This document shows, piece by piece, positions 1 through 9,954 of a DNA stretch of 64,000 nucleotides. The position numbers and the translations under genes were made by a program. Under the pieces are notes generated by a model. That model was not told where the DNA came from, searched no databases, and saw only the letters and a program-made list of their open reading frames with translations. The stretch is from Planctomycetaceae bacterium. GTDB taxonomy: Bacteria; Planctomycetota; Planctomycetia; Pirellulales; Pirellulaceae. The DNA lies in NCBI GenBank assembly GCA_007694185.1, contig RECD01000148.1, forward strand, positions 1-64,000. The letters run 5' to 3'. Numbering within the stretch: the first letter of the stretch is position 1; the number at the start of each line of letters is the position of its first letter.

Positions 1-273
1 CCATCATTCGCCCGCCAAAGTCACGCCGCCCGCCCGTTTCCCAGATGGTGCCAGCCATTTCGCTGGGATGGTGGTTGGGTTGGCTGGGGGCTGTGGGGAG
101 GGGGGGCTGTGGGGATGGGCGGTAGGGGCGCGGACCTAGAGGCGGGGTTCGTGCTAGAATCCCGCCGAAACGCCGCGATGCCCCGGCCTGCCAATCGGGC
201 TGACTCGGCGTACGGATTCACCCCGTGGGGGCTGAGTCTTTCCCTGAATCGCAACTGCCGCCCGTGGACCGAC

Positions 274-3132
274 ATGCCTCGCTACAACCCCGCCGACATC
301 GAACCCCGCTGGCAAGCTTACTGGGAAACGCACCAGACCTTCGCGACCGCCGATCTTCCTGATCTTTCCCGCGGCGGCAGGAAGCGATACGTCCTCGACA
401 TGTTCCCCTACCCGAGCGGCAACGGCTTGCATGTCGGCCACCCCGAAGGCTACACGGCGACCGACATCGTGTCGCGTTTCTACCGGATGCGGGGCGACAG
501 CGTGTTGCATCCGATGGGGTTTGACGCGTTCGGATTGCCTGCGGAGGAGCACGCCATCAAGACCGGCGAGCACCCTCGGGTTCAGACCGACCGGAACATC
601 GAGAACTTCACCCGACAATTGAAGATGCTCGGATTCGGCTACGACTGGGACCGCTGCCTGGCGACGACTGACGAGGCTTACTTTCGCTGGACTCAAGCGA
701 TTTTCTTGGTTTTGTACGATACCTGGTTCGATACGGACAAGCAGCTCGGTCGGCCGATCGACCAATTGCCGATTCCGGCGGAGGTGCAAGCCGCCGGTGA
801 GGCGGCGGTGGCGGAGTATCGCGACCGGCACCGCTTGGCATACCAGGACGACGCGTTGGTCAATTGGTGTCCCGCCTTGGGGACGGTGTTGGCCAACGAG
901 GAAGTCATCGACGGGCTCAGCGAACGCGGCAGCCATCCTGTTCAGAGAATTCCGCTACGGCAATGGATGCTGCGGATCACCTCCTACGCCGAGCGGTTGC
1001 TGGACGGCTTGGAAGATCTCGATTGGCCCGCCGGGATCAAGAAACTGCAACGCGACTGGATCGGTCGCAGCAGCGGTGCGGAGGTCGATTTCTTCATCGG
1101 CGATGCCGACACGTTCGAGGCCTGGAAAGCGAGCCGGGCCGCTCGGCCGCTCGCCGATCCGCCGGCTGAGGACGTCCTGCGGGTCTACACCACGCGTCCC
1201 GATACGCTCTTCGGTGCGACCTACATGGTGATCGCGCCGGAACATCCGCTGGTGGAGCGGTTGACCACGGCCGAGCAAGCTAAGGAGGTACGGGCCTATC
1301 GCGAGCAGGCTTCTTTCAAGAGCGATCGCGAGCGGACCGAGGGGGATCGTGCCAAGACCGGCGTTTTCACCGGCAGTCACGCTATCAACCCGGTACACGG
1401 GCAACCGATCCCGATTTGGGTCGCCGACTACGTTTTGGCCACTTACGGGACCGGGGCGATCATGGCCGTACCGGCTCATGACGTCCGAGACTATGAGTTC
1501 GCGGTCGCCTTCGGGTTACCTGTGGTTCCGGTGATCGAGCCTCCGGCAGAGGTCGAGGATCGGGACGCGGTGTTGGCCGGACGCGGCTGTTTCGTCGGCA
1601 CGGGGCGGGTGATCGGCAGTGGCGATTTCGATGGCCGCGATTCGGCGGAGGTCAAATCGGCGATCACGGAAAAGCTGGCGGCCGAGGGTTTGGGTCGGCA
1701 AGCGATCAATTACAAGCTCCGCGATTGGCTGTTCAGCCGTCAACGGTTTTGGGGCGAGCCGTTTCCGATCCTGCATGAGCTCGACGACCAGGGGCGGCCG
1801 ACCGGGGTCAAGCGGGCCGTTCCGCTGGATCAGTTGCCGGTACGCTTGCCGGAGCTCGCCGATTTTCGCCCTCACGGTCGGCCCGAGCCGCCACTGGAAA
1901 AGGCCGCCGAAAGTTGGTTGTACGTCACGTTGGACGGGGTGCGGTATAAGCGGGAAACCAACACGATGCCGCAATGGGCCGGGTCGTGCTGGTATTACCT
2001 TCGGTACATCGACCCGCACAACGACGGGGCGTTGATCGACCCGGTCAAGGAGCGGGCGTGGATGCCGGTCGATCTGTATGTCGGCGGCGCCGAGCACGCG
2101 GTGCTGCACCTGCTCTATTCGCGATTCTGGCACAAGGTGCTCCATGATCGCGGGCATGTCAGTTGCCCCGAACCGTTCGGACGTCTGATCAACCAAGGGA
2201 TGATCCTGGGTGAAGTCGAGTTCACCGGCTACCAAAACGAAGCCGGCGAATGGGTTTCGTCCAAGGAAATCCGCCGCGACCAGCAAAGCAACCGCGTCGA
2301 CGCGTCGGGTTCGGTCGTGAAGGCTGTCGTGGTCGCCGAAGCGGATGTCGAGAAATCGGGTGATTCCTTTTCACTGCGGGAGGACCCGTCGATCCGGATC
2401 GACAGCCGGGCTCACAAGATGTCCAAGGCACGCGGTAACGTCGTCAACCCGGACGCCGTGGTTCACGAATACGGCGCCGATTCGCTGCGGCTGTACGAAA
2501 TGTTCATGGGCCCGTTGGAGGCGACCAAACCTTGGAGCATGTCTGGGGTGGGCGGGGTGCGCGGGTTCCTCGATCGCGTCTGGCGGATGATCGTGGATGA
2601 CCGTGCGGACGAGTTGCGGTTGTCGCCCGCCGTGGTTGACGAGCCCTGCGATGCCGAGCAGGCGAGGGTCCTGCACGGGACGATCCGCAAGGTCACCGAG
2701 GACACGGAGTCGCTCAGCTTCAACACGGCGATCGCGCGGATGATGGAGTTCACCAATTTCTTCACACGTTGCGACCGGCGACCGCGGGAAGCGATGGAAG
2801 GGATCGTCGTGTTGCTCGCCCCTTACGCCCCGCACATCGCCGAAGAATTGTGGCAATGCCTGAGCGGCGGTGACATTTCCCAAGTCGGCTGTGTTTCGCG
2901 GCGCCCCTGGCCGACGTGGGACGAGTCGGCGCTAGTGCAAAGCCAGATCGAGATGCCGGTCCAGATCAACGGCAAGGTTCGCGGCAAGATCCTCGTTGCG
3001 CCCGACGCGGACGAGGCGACCGTGCTGGGGGCCGCGCGGGAGGACGACCGGATCGCGCCGCAGCTAACCGGGAAGACGATCGTCAAATCGATCGTCGTTC
3101 CCGGCAGGCTGGTCAACCTGGTCGTCAAGTGA
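274..3132 (+). CDS. leuS: Leucyl-tRNA synthetase
   Basis: Charges tRNA-Leu with leucine in the cytoplasm. The class I signature HVGH is at residues 53-56 and the KMSK loop reads KMSKA at 715-719. The editing-domain threonine-rich motif TTRPDTLFG and the C-terminal anticodon-binding region are present, ending in a normal length of 952 residues. The frame is open upstream to about position 109, but the family start is the ATG at 274 ([14 protein letters not shown]). The extra 55 residues upstream look like translated leader. It is convergent with the glucan phosphorylase gene, about 95 bases away. The last position of the KMSKS loop is Ala instead of Ser, a tolerated variation. Confidence 0.97.
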   Translation: MPRYNPADIEPRWQAYWETHQTFATADLPDLSRGGRKRYVLDMFPYPSGNGLHVGHPEGYTATDIVSRFYRMRGDSVLHPMGFDAFGLPAEEHAIKTGEHPRVQTDRNIENFTRQLKMLGFGYDWDRCLATTDEAYFRWTQAIFLVLYDTWFDTDKQLGRPIDQLPIPAEVQAAGEAAVAEYRDRHRLAYQDDALVNWCPALGTVLANEEVIDGLSERGSHPVQRIPLRQWMLRITSYAERLLDGLEDLDWPAGIKKLQRDWIGRSSGAEVDFFIGDADTFEAWKASRAARPLADPPAEDVLRVYTTRPDTLFGATYMVIAPEHPLVERLTTAEQAKEVRAYREQASFKSDRERTEGDRAKTGVFTGSHAINPVHGQPIPIWVADYVLATYGTGAIMAVPAHDVRDYEFAVAFGLPVVPVIEPPAEVEDRDAVLAGRGCFVGTGRVIGSGDFDGRDSAEVKSAITEKLAAEGLGRQAINYKLRDWLFSRQRFWGEPFPILHELDDQGRPTGVKRAVPLDQLPVRLPELADFRPHGRPEPPLEKAAESWLYVTLDGVRYKRETNTMPQWAGSCWYYLRYIDPHNDGALIDPVKERAWMPVDLYVGGAEHAVLHLLYSRFWHKVLHDRGHVSCPEPFGRLINQGMILGEVEFTGYQNEAGEWVSSKEIRRDQQSNRVDASGSVVKAVVVAEADVEKSGDSFSLREDPSIRIDSRAHKMSKARGNVVNPDAVVHEYGADSLRLYEMFMGPLEATKPWSMSGVGGVRGFLDRVWRMIVDDRADELRLSPAVVDEPCDAEQARVLHGTIRKVTEDTESLSFNTAIARMMEFTNFFTRCDRRPREAMEGIVVLLAPYAPHIAEELWQCLSGGDISQVGCVSRRPWPTWDESALVQSQIEMPVQINGKVRGKILVAPDADEATVLGAAREDDRIAPQLTGKTIVKSIVVPGRLVNLVVK

Positions 3133-3227
3133 CCGCACGGCAAGACAGCCCGGCCGCAACGCAAGTGACACCACGTCCGGTCATCCGGTGATGACGCGGC
3201 TGGTCATCTGTCAGCCCGATCGGCGGT

Positions 3228-5441
3228 TCAACTGCGGCGCATGTCGCAGGTGACCCCGCCGGCGGCCCACAGGTAGCTGTGTTGGCTGTAATCGACCACC
3301 ATCCGGTGGCTGCTGAATCGCCACGCGAGGGTGCTGATGCTGTGCATCATCTTACGGATCCAGGCCTTCGGCAGCCCGTCGTAATCCCGCTCGTAGTAGC
3401 ACGGGATCACCTCGTTCGCCAAGGTGTCGTAGAGCGCCAAGCCGTCGCGGGCGTCCGTCACTTCGTCATCGACGTGGCTGGCACCATGCCCGATCGCGAA
3501 GCCGTTGTCGCCGTTGTAGGCCTCGGCCCACCAGCCATCGAGGATGCTGCAATTCAGGCCGCCATTGAGCACGACCTTTTGGCCGCTGGTACCCGAAGCC
3601 TCCAACGGGCGGCGGGGGTTGTTCAACCAGACGTCGACGCCCTGAATCAGATGACGGCAGACGTTGATGTCGTAATCCTCAATGAAGGCGACCCGGCCGG
3701 CGAAGCGGGGATCGTGACGGAGGTTCGCGATCTCGCGGATGAACCGCTTACCCGGTTCGTCTTTGGGGTGAGCCTTGCCGGCGTAGATCAGTTGCACCGG
3801 CCGATCTTCGTTCGAAATCAATTCGGCGATCCGATCCATTTCTAAGAACAGCAAGTTCGCCCGTTTGTAGGTCGCGAACCGGCGGCCGAACCCGATCGTC
3901 AGCACGTTCGGGTTGAGCACGTTGCGGGCGGCCTCGATCACCTGATCGCTCTCGCCGCGACGGCGGCATTGGCGGCTGACGCGGCGGCGGACGAACGTCA
4001 GCAGGTTGTTCTTGAGCGCGTTGTGGGTTTCCCACAATTCGCCCGGGTCGATCGAATGGATCGACTGCCAGATTTCCGGCGATTGGACACGGCGGGCCCA
4101 GCCGACGGGAAAATGCTTGTCATAGAGCTGCCACATCTGGTGTGCCAACCAAGAATGGACGTGGACGCCGTTGGTGATGTGCCCGATCGGCACCTCCTCT
4201 TCGGCGCGATCGGGCCACATGCAAGCCCACATCCGGCGGCTGATCACCCCGTGCAAGTTGCTGACCGCATTCGCGTAGTGGCTCATCTTCAGACCGAGCA
4301 CGGTCATGCAGAACGGCTCGCCGACGTTGTGCGGGTCGACCCGTCCCAGGGCCATCAGTTGATCGTGGGAGATACCCAGCGAGTCGCGGAGCGGCCCGAG
4401 GTGTTCCTCGATCAGTTCGGCCGAGAAGCGGTCGTGACCGGCCGGGACGGGGGTATGGGTCGTGAAGCAGCTCATCCGGGCGGTTTGCCGAGCCGCCTCC
4501 ACGAAATCCAAGCCGTCGTCAGCCATCCGCTGGCGAATCACCTCCAACGCCCCGAACGCGCTGTGGCCTTCGTTGAAGTGGTAGGCGCCGGGATGAATGC
4601 CGAGTGCCTTGAGGGCGCGGACGCCGCCGACCCCGAGCACCAACTCTTGGCGGATCCGGGTGCGGATATCGCCGCCGTACAGGCGGCTGGTCAGTTCCCG
4701 TTCCTCGGGGCTGTTGCCGTCGACGTTGCAATCGAGCAGGTACAGGCGGACGCGACCGACCTGCATGATCCAGACCTTCGCGTTGAGCGATCCGGTGCGG
4801 GTATCGATCGTGACCATCACCGGTTGGCCCTCGGCATCGACGGCCGGGTCCATCGGCAGGTCCTCGACCTTGGTATTCAGGTAGTCCTCGCCCTGCATCC
4901 CCGAATCGTCGAGGTATTGGCGGAAATAGCCTTGGGAATAAAACAAACCGATGGCGACCAAGGGGACGCCCAGCCCCGAGGCGCTTTTGATATGGTCGCC
5001 GGCCAACACGCCCAAGCCGCCGCTGTAGATCGGGATCGATTCGTGAATCCCGAATTCGGCCGAAAAGTAAGCCACCGGTTTCGCCCCGAGCACGCCGGAG
5101 TTCGTCGAGCCCCAGGTTTGCGAATCGGCCATGTACTCTTGAAGGCGGCGGTAGAGGTAATTGATGCGGCTTTGGAGCACCAATTCGCTGGCCCGCTGCG
5201 CCACTTGGTTGGGGGTCATCTCACGCAGCAGAGCGACGGGATTATGATCGAGTTGCCGCCAGCGGATCGGGTCGATTTCCCGGAAGAGCTGGTCGCACTC
5301 GGGGTGCCAGGACCACCACAGGTTGGTGGCGAGCGACCAGAGCTTCTCGTAAACCGCATTGGCTTCGGGAAGCTGGGAATCCCCGCCTTCGTTCGCGGGC
5401 AACTTTGGTAAAGTGATGGACATCTCGATTCCGCTCGTCAC
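3228..5441 (-). CDS. glgP: Alpha-glucan phosphorylase (GT35)
   Basis: Releases glucose-1-phosphate from storage glucan using pyridoxal phosphate. An N-terminal DUF3417-type segment (around NAVYEKLWSLATNLWWSW) precedes the phosphorylase core. The PLP lysine lies at residue 622 in EASGTSGQKVVLNGG, followed by LDGWW and GDNGFAIG as in the shorter TIGR02094-type phosphorylases. At 737 residues it is shorter than the roughly 850 usual in that subfamily. The start may instead be the second Met (MSITLPKLP) at 5423. It stands alone, convergent with leuS. Glycogen or maltodextrin as substrate is inferred from the family. Confidence 0.93.
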   Translation of the reverse strand: MTSGIEMSITLPKLPANEGGDSQLPEANAVYEKLWSLATNLWWSWHPECDQLFREIDPIRWRQLDHNPVALLREMTPNQVAQRASELVLQSRINYLYRRLQEYMADSQTWGSTNSGVLGAKPVAYFSAEFGIHESIPIYSGGLGVLAGDHIKSASGLGVPLVAIGLFYSQGYFRQYLDDSGMQGEDYLNTKVEDLPMDPAVDAEGQPVMVTIDTRTGSLNAKVWIMQVGRVRLYLLDCNVDGNSPEERELTSRLYGGDIRTRIRQELVLGVGGVRALKALGIHPGAYHFNEGHSAFGALEVIRQRMADDGLDFVEAARQTARMSCFTTHTPVPAGHDRFSAELIEEHLGPLRDSLGISHDQLMALGRVDPHNVGEPFCMTVLGLKMSHYANAVSNLHGVISRRMWACMWPDRAEEEVPIGHITNGVHVHSWLAHQMWQLYDKHFPVGWARRVQSPEIWQSIHSIDPGELWETHNALKNNLLTFVRRRVSRQCRRRGESDQVIEAARNVLNPNVLTIGFGRRFATYKRANLLFLEMDRIAELISNEDRPVQLIYAGKAHPKDEPGKRFIREIANLRHDPRFAGRVAFIEDYDINVCRHLIQGVDVWLNNPRRPLEASGTSGQKVVLNGGLNCSILDGWWAEAYNGDNGFAIGHGASHVDDEVTDARDGLALYDTLANEVIPCYYERDYDGLPKAWIRKMMHSISTLAWRFSSHRMVVDYSQHSYLWAAGGVTCDMRRS

Positions 5442-5709
5442 TGTTGGTAAAGGAAGGGCGCCGGTTCATCCGACGTTCGGACCGGTTGCGTGTCGGCTGA
5501 CCCGCCGTGTCAAAACATAGCATTTTTGCTGGGCCGTGAGACAAGTATCAGGAATGAGCCAAACTTTTCGGCCGGTTGCCCGCCCCTATCGGCTGTCACG
5601 AACGATTCATCCCGCCGTTTCGTCTGCCAGCCACCGGTCACCCCCCGCCCATCAGCCCGCCACAAGCCGGATCGACCCGTCCTACCGCAACCTCTTCAAG
5701 TAGGCTTCC

Positions 5710-6813
5710 ATGACCGCCGAATCGCCCCAGTTCATCGAATCTCCCGACGACCCGTCCTTGGATCGATTGTGCCAGACCCTTGCCGGTTGGGCGGGTCGCT
5801 GGCGTAGCCCTGCGGATTGGCCGGCCGATTCGTTGGCGGCCTGTGCCTCGGCCGGAGTGTTCCGCTGGTTTCTGCCCGAATCGGCTGGCGGGATGGGCTG
5901 GAACGACGTGGACCAAACGCGGGGATATCTCCGGCTGGCGGCCGCCGACCTGACCACCACCTTCATCCTGACCCAATTCGTTGGGGCTTGCCGACGGATC
6001 GCCGGGAGCGACAACCCCGAACCGAGCCGTCGATGGTTGTCAAAGCTGATGGATGGTTCGGCCTTCGCGACGGTCGGGATCAGCCATTTGACGACCAGCC
6101 GACAACACTTGGCGGAGCCGGTCATGCGGGTCTGGGAGGACCCCTCGGTCGGCGGGTTCCGGATCAGCGGCACGGCGCCATGGGTGACCGGCGCGCCGCG
6201 GGCGGATGTGATCGTGATCGCGGGAACGTTCGACGACGGGCGTGAACTGCTGGCGGCTGTCCCCGTCGATCACCCCTCGATCGAACCGGGCCCGGGGGCC
6301 GACTTGCTCGCTTTGTCAGGCAGTTGCACCGACCAGGTCGTGTTGCATGACACGCCATTGTCCGCCGAGATGGTGATCGCGGGGCCGCAAGCGGACGTGA
6401 TGCGATCGGGCGTCGGGGCGGGCACTGGCGGACTCCAAACCTCGACCTTGGCGATCGGGGTTTCCCGTGCGGCCGTCGATTATTTATTTCACGAATCGAC
6501 CCGGCGGTGGGAGCTGACGCCGATCGCCGAGAAGTTGGCGGTCGAGACGGATGAACTCGAGCGCCGGCTGCTGCAGGCGGCGGTCGGCGAACCGTGCGAC
6601 GCCACGGAACTCCGCGGCACCGCCAATCGGCTGGTTCTGCGAACCACGCAGGCGGCGATGACTGCGGCCAAGGGAGCCGGTTTTGTCACGGGGCATCCGG
6701 CTGGGCGCTGGTGCCGGGAGGCGCTCTTCTTCTTGGTTTGGAGTTGTCCGCAATTGGTAGCGTCGGAACAGCTCTGTGAATTAGCCGGGATCGGCGCTAA
6801 AATTCGTCCCTAA
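5710..6813 (+). CDS. Acyl-CoA dehydrogenase-like flavoprotein
   Basis: Resembles the acyl-CoA dehydrogenase superfamily. The N-terminal helical part contains the AGVFRWFLPESAGGMGW region. The middle beta domain has GFRISGTAPWVTGAPRADV, typical of the flavin-contacting sheet. A helical C-terminal region is present but short, giving 367 residues where classic enzymes have about 380-400. I cannot place the catalytic glutamate, so a true dehydrogenation reaction and its substrate are not shown. The ATG at 5710 fits the first conserved helix. It lies upstream of the rpsP cluster but 100 bases away, so co-transcription is uncertain. Confidence 0.8.
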   Translation: MTAESPQFIESPDDPSLDRLCQTLAGWAGRWRSPADWPADSLAACASAGVFRWFLPESAGGMGWNDVDQTRGYLRLAAADLTTTFILTQFVGACRRIAGSDNPEPSRRWLSKLMDGSAFATVGISHLTTSRQHLAEPVMRVWEDPSVGGFRISGTAPWVTGAPRADVIVIAGTFDDGRELLAAVPVDHPSIEPGPGADLLALSGSCTDQVVLHDTPLSAEMVIAGPQADVMRSGVGAGTGGLQTSTLAIGVSRAAVDYLFHESTRRWELTPIAEKLAVETDELERRLLQAAVGEPCDATELRGTANRLVLRTTQAAMTAAKGAGFVTGHPAGRWCREALFFLVWSCPQLVASEQLCELAGIGAKIRP

Positions 6814-6913
6814 CGCCTTGCAGTCGGTTGCAAAAAACGTTCCACTATTGCCGCCAACAAAAGCCCCCCCACCCCGTTTTGGCGATTGAGAACAGCTCAG
6901 GAGCGAGAGATTC

Positions 6914-7357
6914 GTGGCAGTTAAAATTCGGATGAAAAAGATGGGGAGAACGCACGCCCCCTTTTTCCGTGTCTGTGCGGTCGATGCGCGTCGTCCCCGG
7001 GACGGTCGGGTGCTCGAGGAACTCGGGCATTATGACCCGATGGTGCCGGAAACCGATGCCCGGGCGATCCTTAAAGGGGATCGGATCCAGTATTGGGTCG
7101 GTGTCGGTGCCCAGCCCAGTGATAAAGTGGCGGTTTTGATCAAGAAGTACGGCACCGACGGCACCCACTTGGACGCCCAGAAGGCGGCCCTGGAACGGCT
7201 CGCCGGCCGCAAGCGTTACGTTCCTTCGGCCGCACCGCCCCCCAAGCCGAAGGTGGAAGTGGTTCCGCCGGCTGCCGAACAGCCTGCCGAAGTTGCTGAG
7301 CCGGTAGCCGAAGCTGCGGAACCGACAGCCGAAGCGACCGAACCAGCGGCCGAATGA
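6914..7357 (+). CDS. rpsP: 30S ribosomal protein S16 with Ala/Glu/Pro tail
   Basis: Structural protein of the small ribosomal subunit. The start is GTG (MAVKIRMKKMGRTHAPFFRV), preceded by AGGAG at 6899-6903 with a 10-base gap. The S16 fold occupies roughly residues 1-90. The rest, to residue 147, is a low-complexity tail of repeated Ala-Glu-Pro and Ala-Glu-Ala steps, about 55 residues longer than the bacterial norm. It leads a translation cluster with trmD, rplS and yraN. rimM, which normally sits between rpsP and trmD, is absent; only 27 bases separate S16 from the likely trmD ATG. Confidence 0.97.
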   Translation: MAVKIRMKKMGRTHAPFFRVCAVDARRPRDGRVLEELGHYDPMVPETDARAILKGDRIQYWVGVGAQPSDKVAVLIKKYGTDGTHLDAQKAALERLAGRKRYVPSAAPPPKPKVEVVPPAAEQPAEVAEPVAEAAEPTAEATEPAAE

Positions 7358-7384
7358 TTTCGGTCGGGAGTCGTGACCAACGCC

Positions 7385-8071
7385 ATGCGATTCGACGTCG
7401 TCACGCTGTTCCCGGCTATTTTTGACGGTTATTTGACTCAATCCCTGCTCGACAAGGCGATTCGAAAGGGGTTGGTCGATGTGCAACGGCACGATTTGAG
7501 AGATTGGGCTAAGGATCACCCGCACCGCCAGGTAGACGACCGGCCGTTTGGTGGTGGGCCTGGGATGTTGATCCAGGTCGAACCGACCGTCCGCTGTGTC
7601 GAGACGGTCGTTGCGATGGATCCACGTCCCGCTCAAACGATCCTGTTGACGCCTCAGGGGCGTCGGTTGGATCAGCCGACTGCGGAGCGGTTGGCAACCA
7701 GCCCTCGGTTGGTTCTGCTGTGTGGACGATACGAGGGATTTGACCAGCGGGTCATAGACATATTGCAGCCAGAAGAATTGAGTATCGGCGACTTTGTCCT
7801 GAACGGGGGTGAGGTCGCCGCGATGGTCGTGATCGACGCCGTCGTGCGACTCCTACCGGGGGTGCTGGGCGACGAGGCCAGCAGTTGGGATGATTCGTTC
7901 AGCCGCGGCAATCGGTTGCTCGAGTTCCCCCAGTACACCCGTCCGCGGGAATTTCGGGGGCTCGAAGTCCCTGAGGTGCTGTTGAGCGGGGATCACGGCC
8001 GCATTGCGGATTGGCGAGCGGATCAAAGCCGCGAACGGACCCGCCACCGCCGCTCGGATTTGTTGCCTTGA
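7385..8071 (+). CDS. trmD: tRNA (guanine-37-N1)-methyltransferase
   Basis: Methylates G37 next to the anticodon, using S-adenosylmethionine, to prevent frameshifting. The ATG at 7385 gives MRFDVVTLFPAIFDGY, the family start; a GTG four codons earlier is less likely. The SPOUT-fold signatures LLCGRYEGFDQRV and IGDFVLNGGE are present, as is the late QYTRP substrate motif. The length of 228 residues is normal. It sits between rpsP and rplS in the conserved order, so it is likely co-transcribed with them. Confidence 0.96.
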   Translation: MRFDVVTLFPAIFDGYLTQSLLDKAIRKGLVDVQRHDLRDWAKDHPHRQVDDRPFGGGPGMLIQVEPTVRCVETVVAMDPRPAQTILLTPQGRRLDQPTAERLATSPRLVLLCGRYEGFDQRVIDILQPEELSIGDFVLNGGEVAAMVVIDAVVRLLPGVLGDEASSWDDSFSRGNRLLEFPQYTRPREFRGLEVPEVLLSGDHGRIADWRADQSRERTRHRRSDLLP

Positions 8072-8149
8072 CGCCGATCGCCTGAGCGACGATTTTGCAC
8101 CCACCGAACATACAGACCGTCCTTCCACATCACGCTTGAGAACGAACCG

Positions 8150-8503
8150 ATGAACACTGACATCATGGATCTGGTTGAGAAAACCAGCATCAAGGCAGAG
8201 CCCCCGCAATTCGAGGTGGGCGACACCGTGGATGTTCACAACAAGATTCTGGAAGGCAACAAGGAGCGGATCCAGGTTTTCTCCGGGGTCGTGATCGCCA
8301 AGAGCGGGCGTGGTAGCCGCGAGATGTTCACGGTCCGCCGGATCGTGGCGGGCGAAGGGGTGGAACGAAAGTTTCCGGTCCACAGCCCTCGGATCGCGAA
8401 GATCGACGTCAAGCGGAGCAGCGTCGTCCGGCGTGCCAAGCTTTACTTCCTCCGCGAACGCGTCGGCAAGGCGGTTCGCTTGAAAGAACGTCGCACCAGC
8501 TAA
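8150..8503 (+). CDS. rplS: 50S ribosomal protein L19
   Basis: Large-subunit protein at the subunit interface. The 117 residues contain the diagnostic FEVGDTVDVHNKILEGNKER stretch, the GVVIAKSGRG loop and the end pattern AKLYFLRERVGKAVRLKER. The ATG at 8150 is the usual start. It follows trmD by 78 bases and precedes the YraN-type gene by 15 bases, the standard arrangement except that rnhB is missing. Confidence 0.97.
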   Translation: MNTDIMDLVEKTSIKAEPPQFEVGDTVDVHNKILEGNKERIQVFSGVVIAKSGRGSREMFTVRRIVAGEGVERKFPVHSPRIAKIDVKRSSVVRRAKLYFLRERVGKAVRLKERRTS

Positions 8504-8518
8504 ACGGCTGACATCGCT

Positions 8519-9013
8519 GTGTCCGGCCGGGTTTTCTGCGGTTGGTTGCGGAGGGCGGCCGACTTCATCGCCCGTCTGCTTGTTCGTTACGATGTGTGGC
8601 GGTTTGGCTTCGTCGATCACCAAGCCAAGATCGGGCTTCGTGGCGAGCAGTATGCCGCTAGGATGCTGCGGCGGCAGGGCTTTCGGGTGGTCGCTCACAG
8701 CGAGGCCGACTTCGGCGGTGAAATCGACCTGATCGCCGTCGATCGGCGTCGGCCTCGCGAAATCGTATTCGTCGAGGTCAAGACGTTGGCGACCCGCAAG
8801 CCGGGGCATCCCGCTGAGCGGGTCGATGATGACAAGCAGGCCCGCATCACCCGTGCCGCCGCCAGATACCTGATGCGAAATCGTTTGCTGGAAGCTCGTT
8901 GCCGGTTTGACGTCATCGCCATCTGGTGGCCGCCCGATGCGGGCGAACCTTACAAGGTCGAGCATTACCGTTCGGCGTTCGAAGCGACCGGACTCGACAG
9001 TTTCTTCACGTAA
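8519..9013 (+). CDS. YraN/UPF0102 family nuclease-like protein
   Basis: Small protein of the UPF0102 family, which has an endonuclease-like fold of unproven role, often tied to replication or translation clusters. Family signatures are GEQYAARMLRRQGF, then GGEIDLIAVD and IVFVEVKTL, which carry the acidic residues and lysine of the restriction-nuclease-like site. GTG is used as start, 15 bases after the rplS stop. There are about 38 extra N-terminal residues before the family core, so a start further inside is possible. Last gene of the rpsP cluster on present evidence. Confidence 0.9.
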   Translation: MSGRVFCGWLRRAADFIARLLVRYDVWRFGFVDHQAKIGLRGEQYAARMLRRQGFRVVAHSEADFGGEIDLIAVDRRRPREIVFVEVKTLATRKPGHPAERVDDDKQARITRAAARYLMRNRLLEARCRFDVIAIWWPPDAGEPYKVEHYRSAFEATGLDSFFT

Positions 9014-9029
9014 CCGGAGTGACGGCACG

Positions 9030-9863
9030 ATGCGATTGGCGATTTGCAACGAGACCTTTGGGGACATGCCATTGGAGCGGGCGGTCGAACTCGCCGCATC
9101 GCTCGGCTACACCGGTTGGGAGGTCGCCCCGTTCATGCTGAACACCGACGCCACCGCCATCACGGCGGATCAGCGGCGACGGTATCGCGAAACGGTTCAG
9201 GCGGCGGGGCTGGAATTGATCGGCTTGCACTGGTTGCTGGCCAAAACGACCGGCTTTCACCTGACGACACGCGATCGCGAAACGCGGTTCCGCACGGTGG
9301 GTTACTTGCGGGAACTGATCCGGCTCTGTGCCGACCTTTGCCAAGACACCCCCGAGAGCGGCGTGATGGTGCTCGGCAGCCCGCAGCAGCGGAACCGCGA
9401 ACCGGGCGTCGCGACGGAAGAGGCGATCGCGAATGCCGCCGAAGTCCTCGGGGAACTCGAGGCGGAACTCGAAAGTCAAAACGTCCGGATCGCCCTGGAA
9501 CCGCTGGGTCCCGAAGAGGGCAATTTTCTGAACACCGCCGACGAAGCCCGCCGGCTGAAAGGGCTGCTCCCCAGCCCCGCGTTTGGGCTTCATCTGGACG
9601 TCAAGGCGATGTCCTGTGAGCCGGAAGACATCCCGACGGTGATCCGCAAGCATGCCGATTGGCTGATTCACTTTCACGCCAACGACCCCAACCGCTTGGG
9701 GCCAGGAATGGGGGACGTCGACTTCGAGCCGATCATCGCCACGCTGCGGGAAGTCGGGTACGACGGTTGGCTGAGCGTTGAGGTTTTCGACTACTCACCC
9801 GGCCCGGAACGTTTGGCCGGAGACAGCATCGCGACGTTGAAGCGGTGCCTCGGAACGGCCTGA
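9030..9863 (+). CDS. Sugar phosphate isomerase/epimerase, TIM barrel
   Basis: Xylose-isomerase-like TIM barrel protein of 277 residues beginning MRLAICNETFGD. The core motifs are typical: GYTGWEVAPF after strand one, the ALEPLGPEEGNF segment with the glutamate expected to bind metal, then FGLHLDVKAM, IHFHANDPN and LSVEVFDY. The ATG at 9030 lies 16 bases after the yraN stop, so it may be carried on the same transcript. The frame stays open upstream, but that part overlaps yraN. The substrate cannot be named; such genes are numerous in planctomycetes. Confidence 0.87.
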   Translation: MRLAICNETFGDMPLERAVELAASLGYTGWEVAPFMLNTDATAITADQRRRYRETVQAAGLELIGLHWLLAKTTGFHLTTRDRETRFRTVGYLRELIRLCADLCQDTPESGVMVLGSPQQRNREPGVATEEAIANAAEVLGELEAELESQNVRIALEPLGPEEGNFLNTADEARRLKGLLPSPAFGLHLDVKAMSCEPEDIPTVIRKHADWLIHFHANDPNRLGPGMGDVDFEPIIATLREVGYDGWLSVEVFDYSPGPERLAGDSIATLKRCLGTA

Positions 9864-9954
9864 CACGGCGTTCATCCGGCGTCAGCGATTCCGTCCGTCG
9901 CCGTGGGGACGGTGTCGGCGTGACGACGCTCCCGAACGGACGATAGACAACCCC

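Noticed and set aside
109-273. Upstream extension of leuS
   Set aside because: The extra 55 residues have no family similarity; the ATG at 274 begins the conserved N-terminus.
3969-5411. Plus-strand open frame (480 codons) opposite glgP
   Set aside because: Antisense shadow of the phosphorylase; composition dominated by Val/Asp/Arg/His with no recognisable motif.
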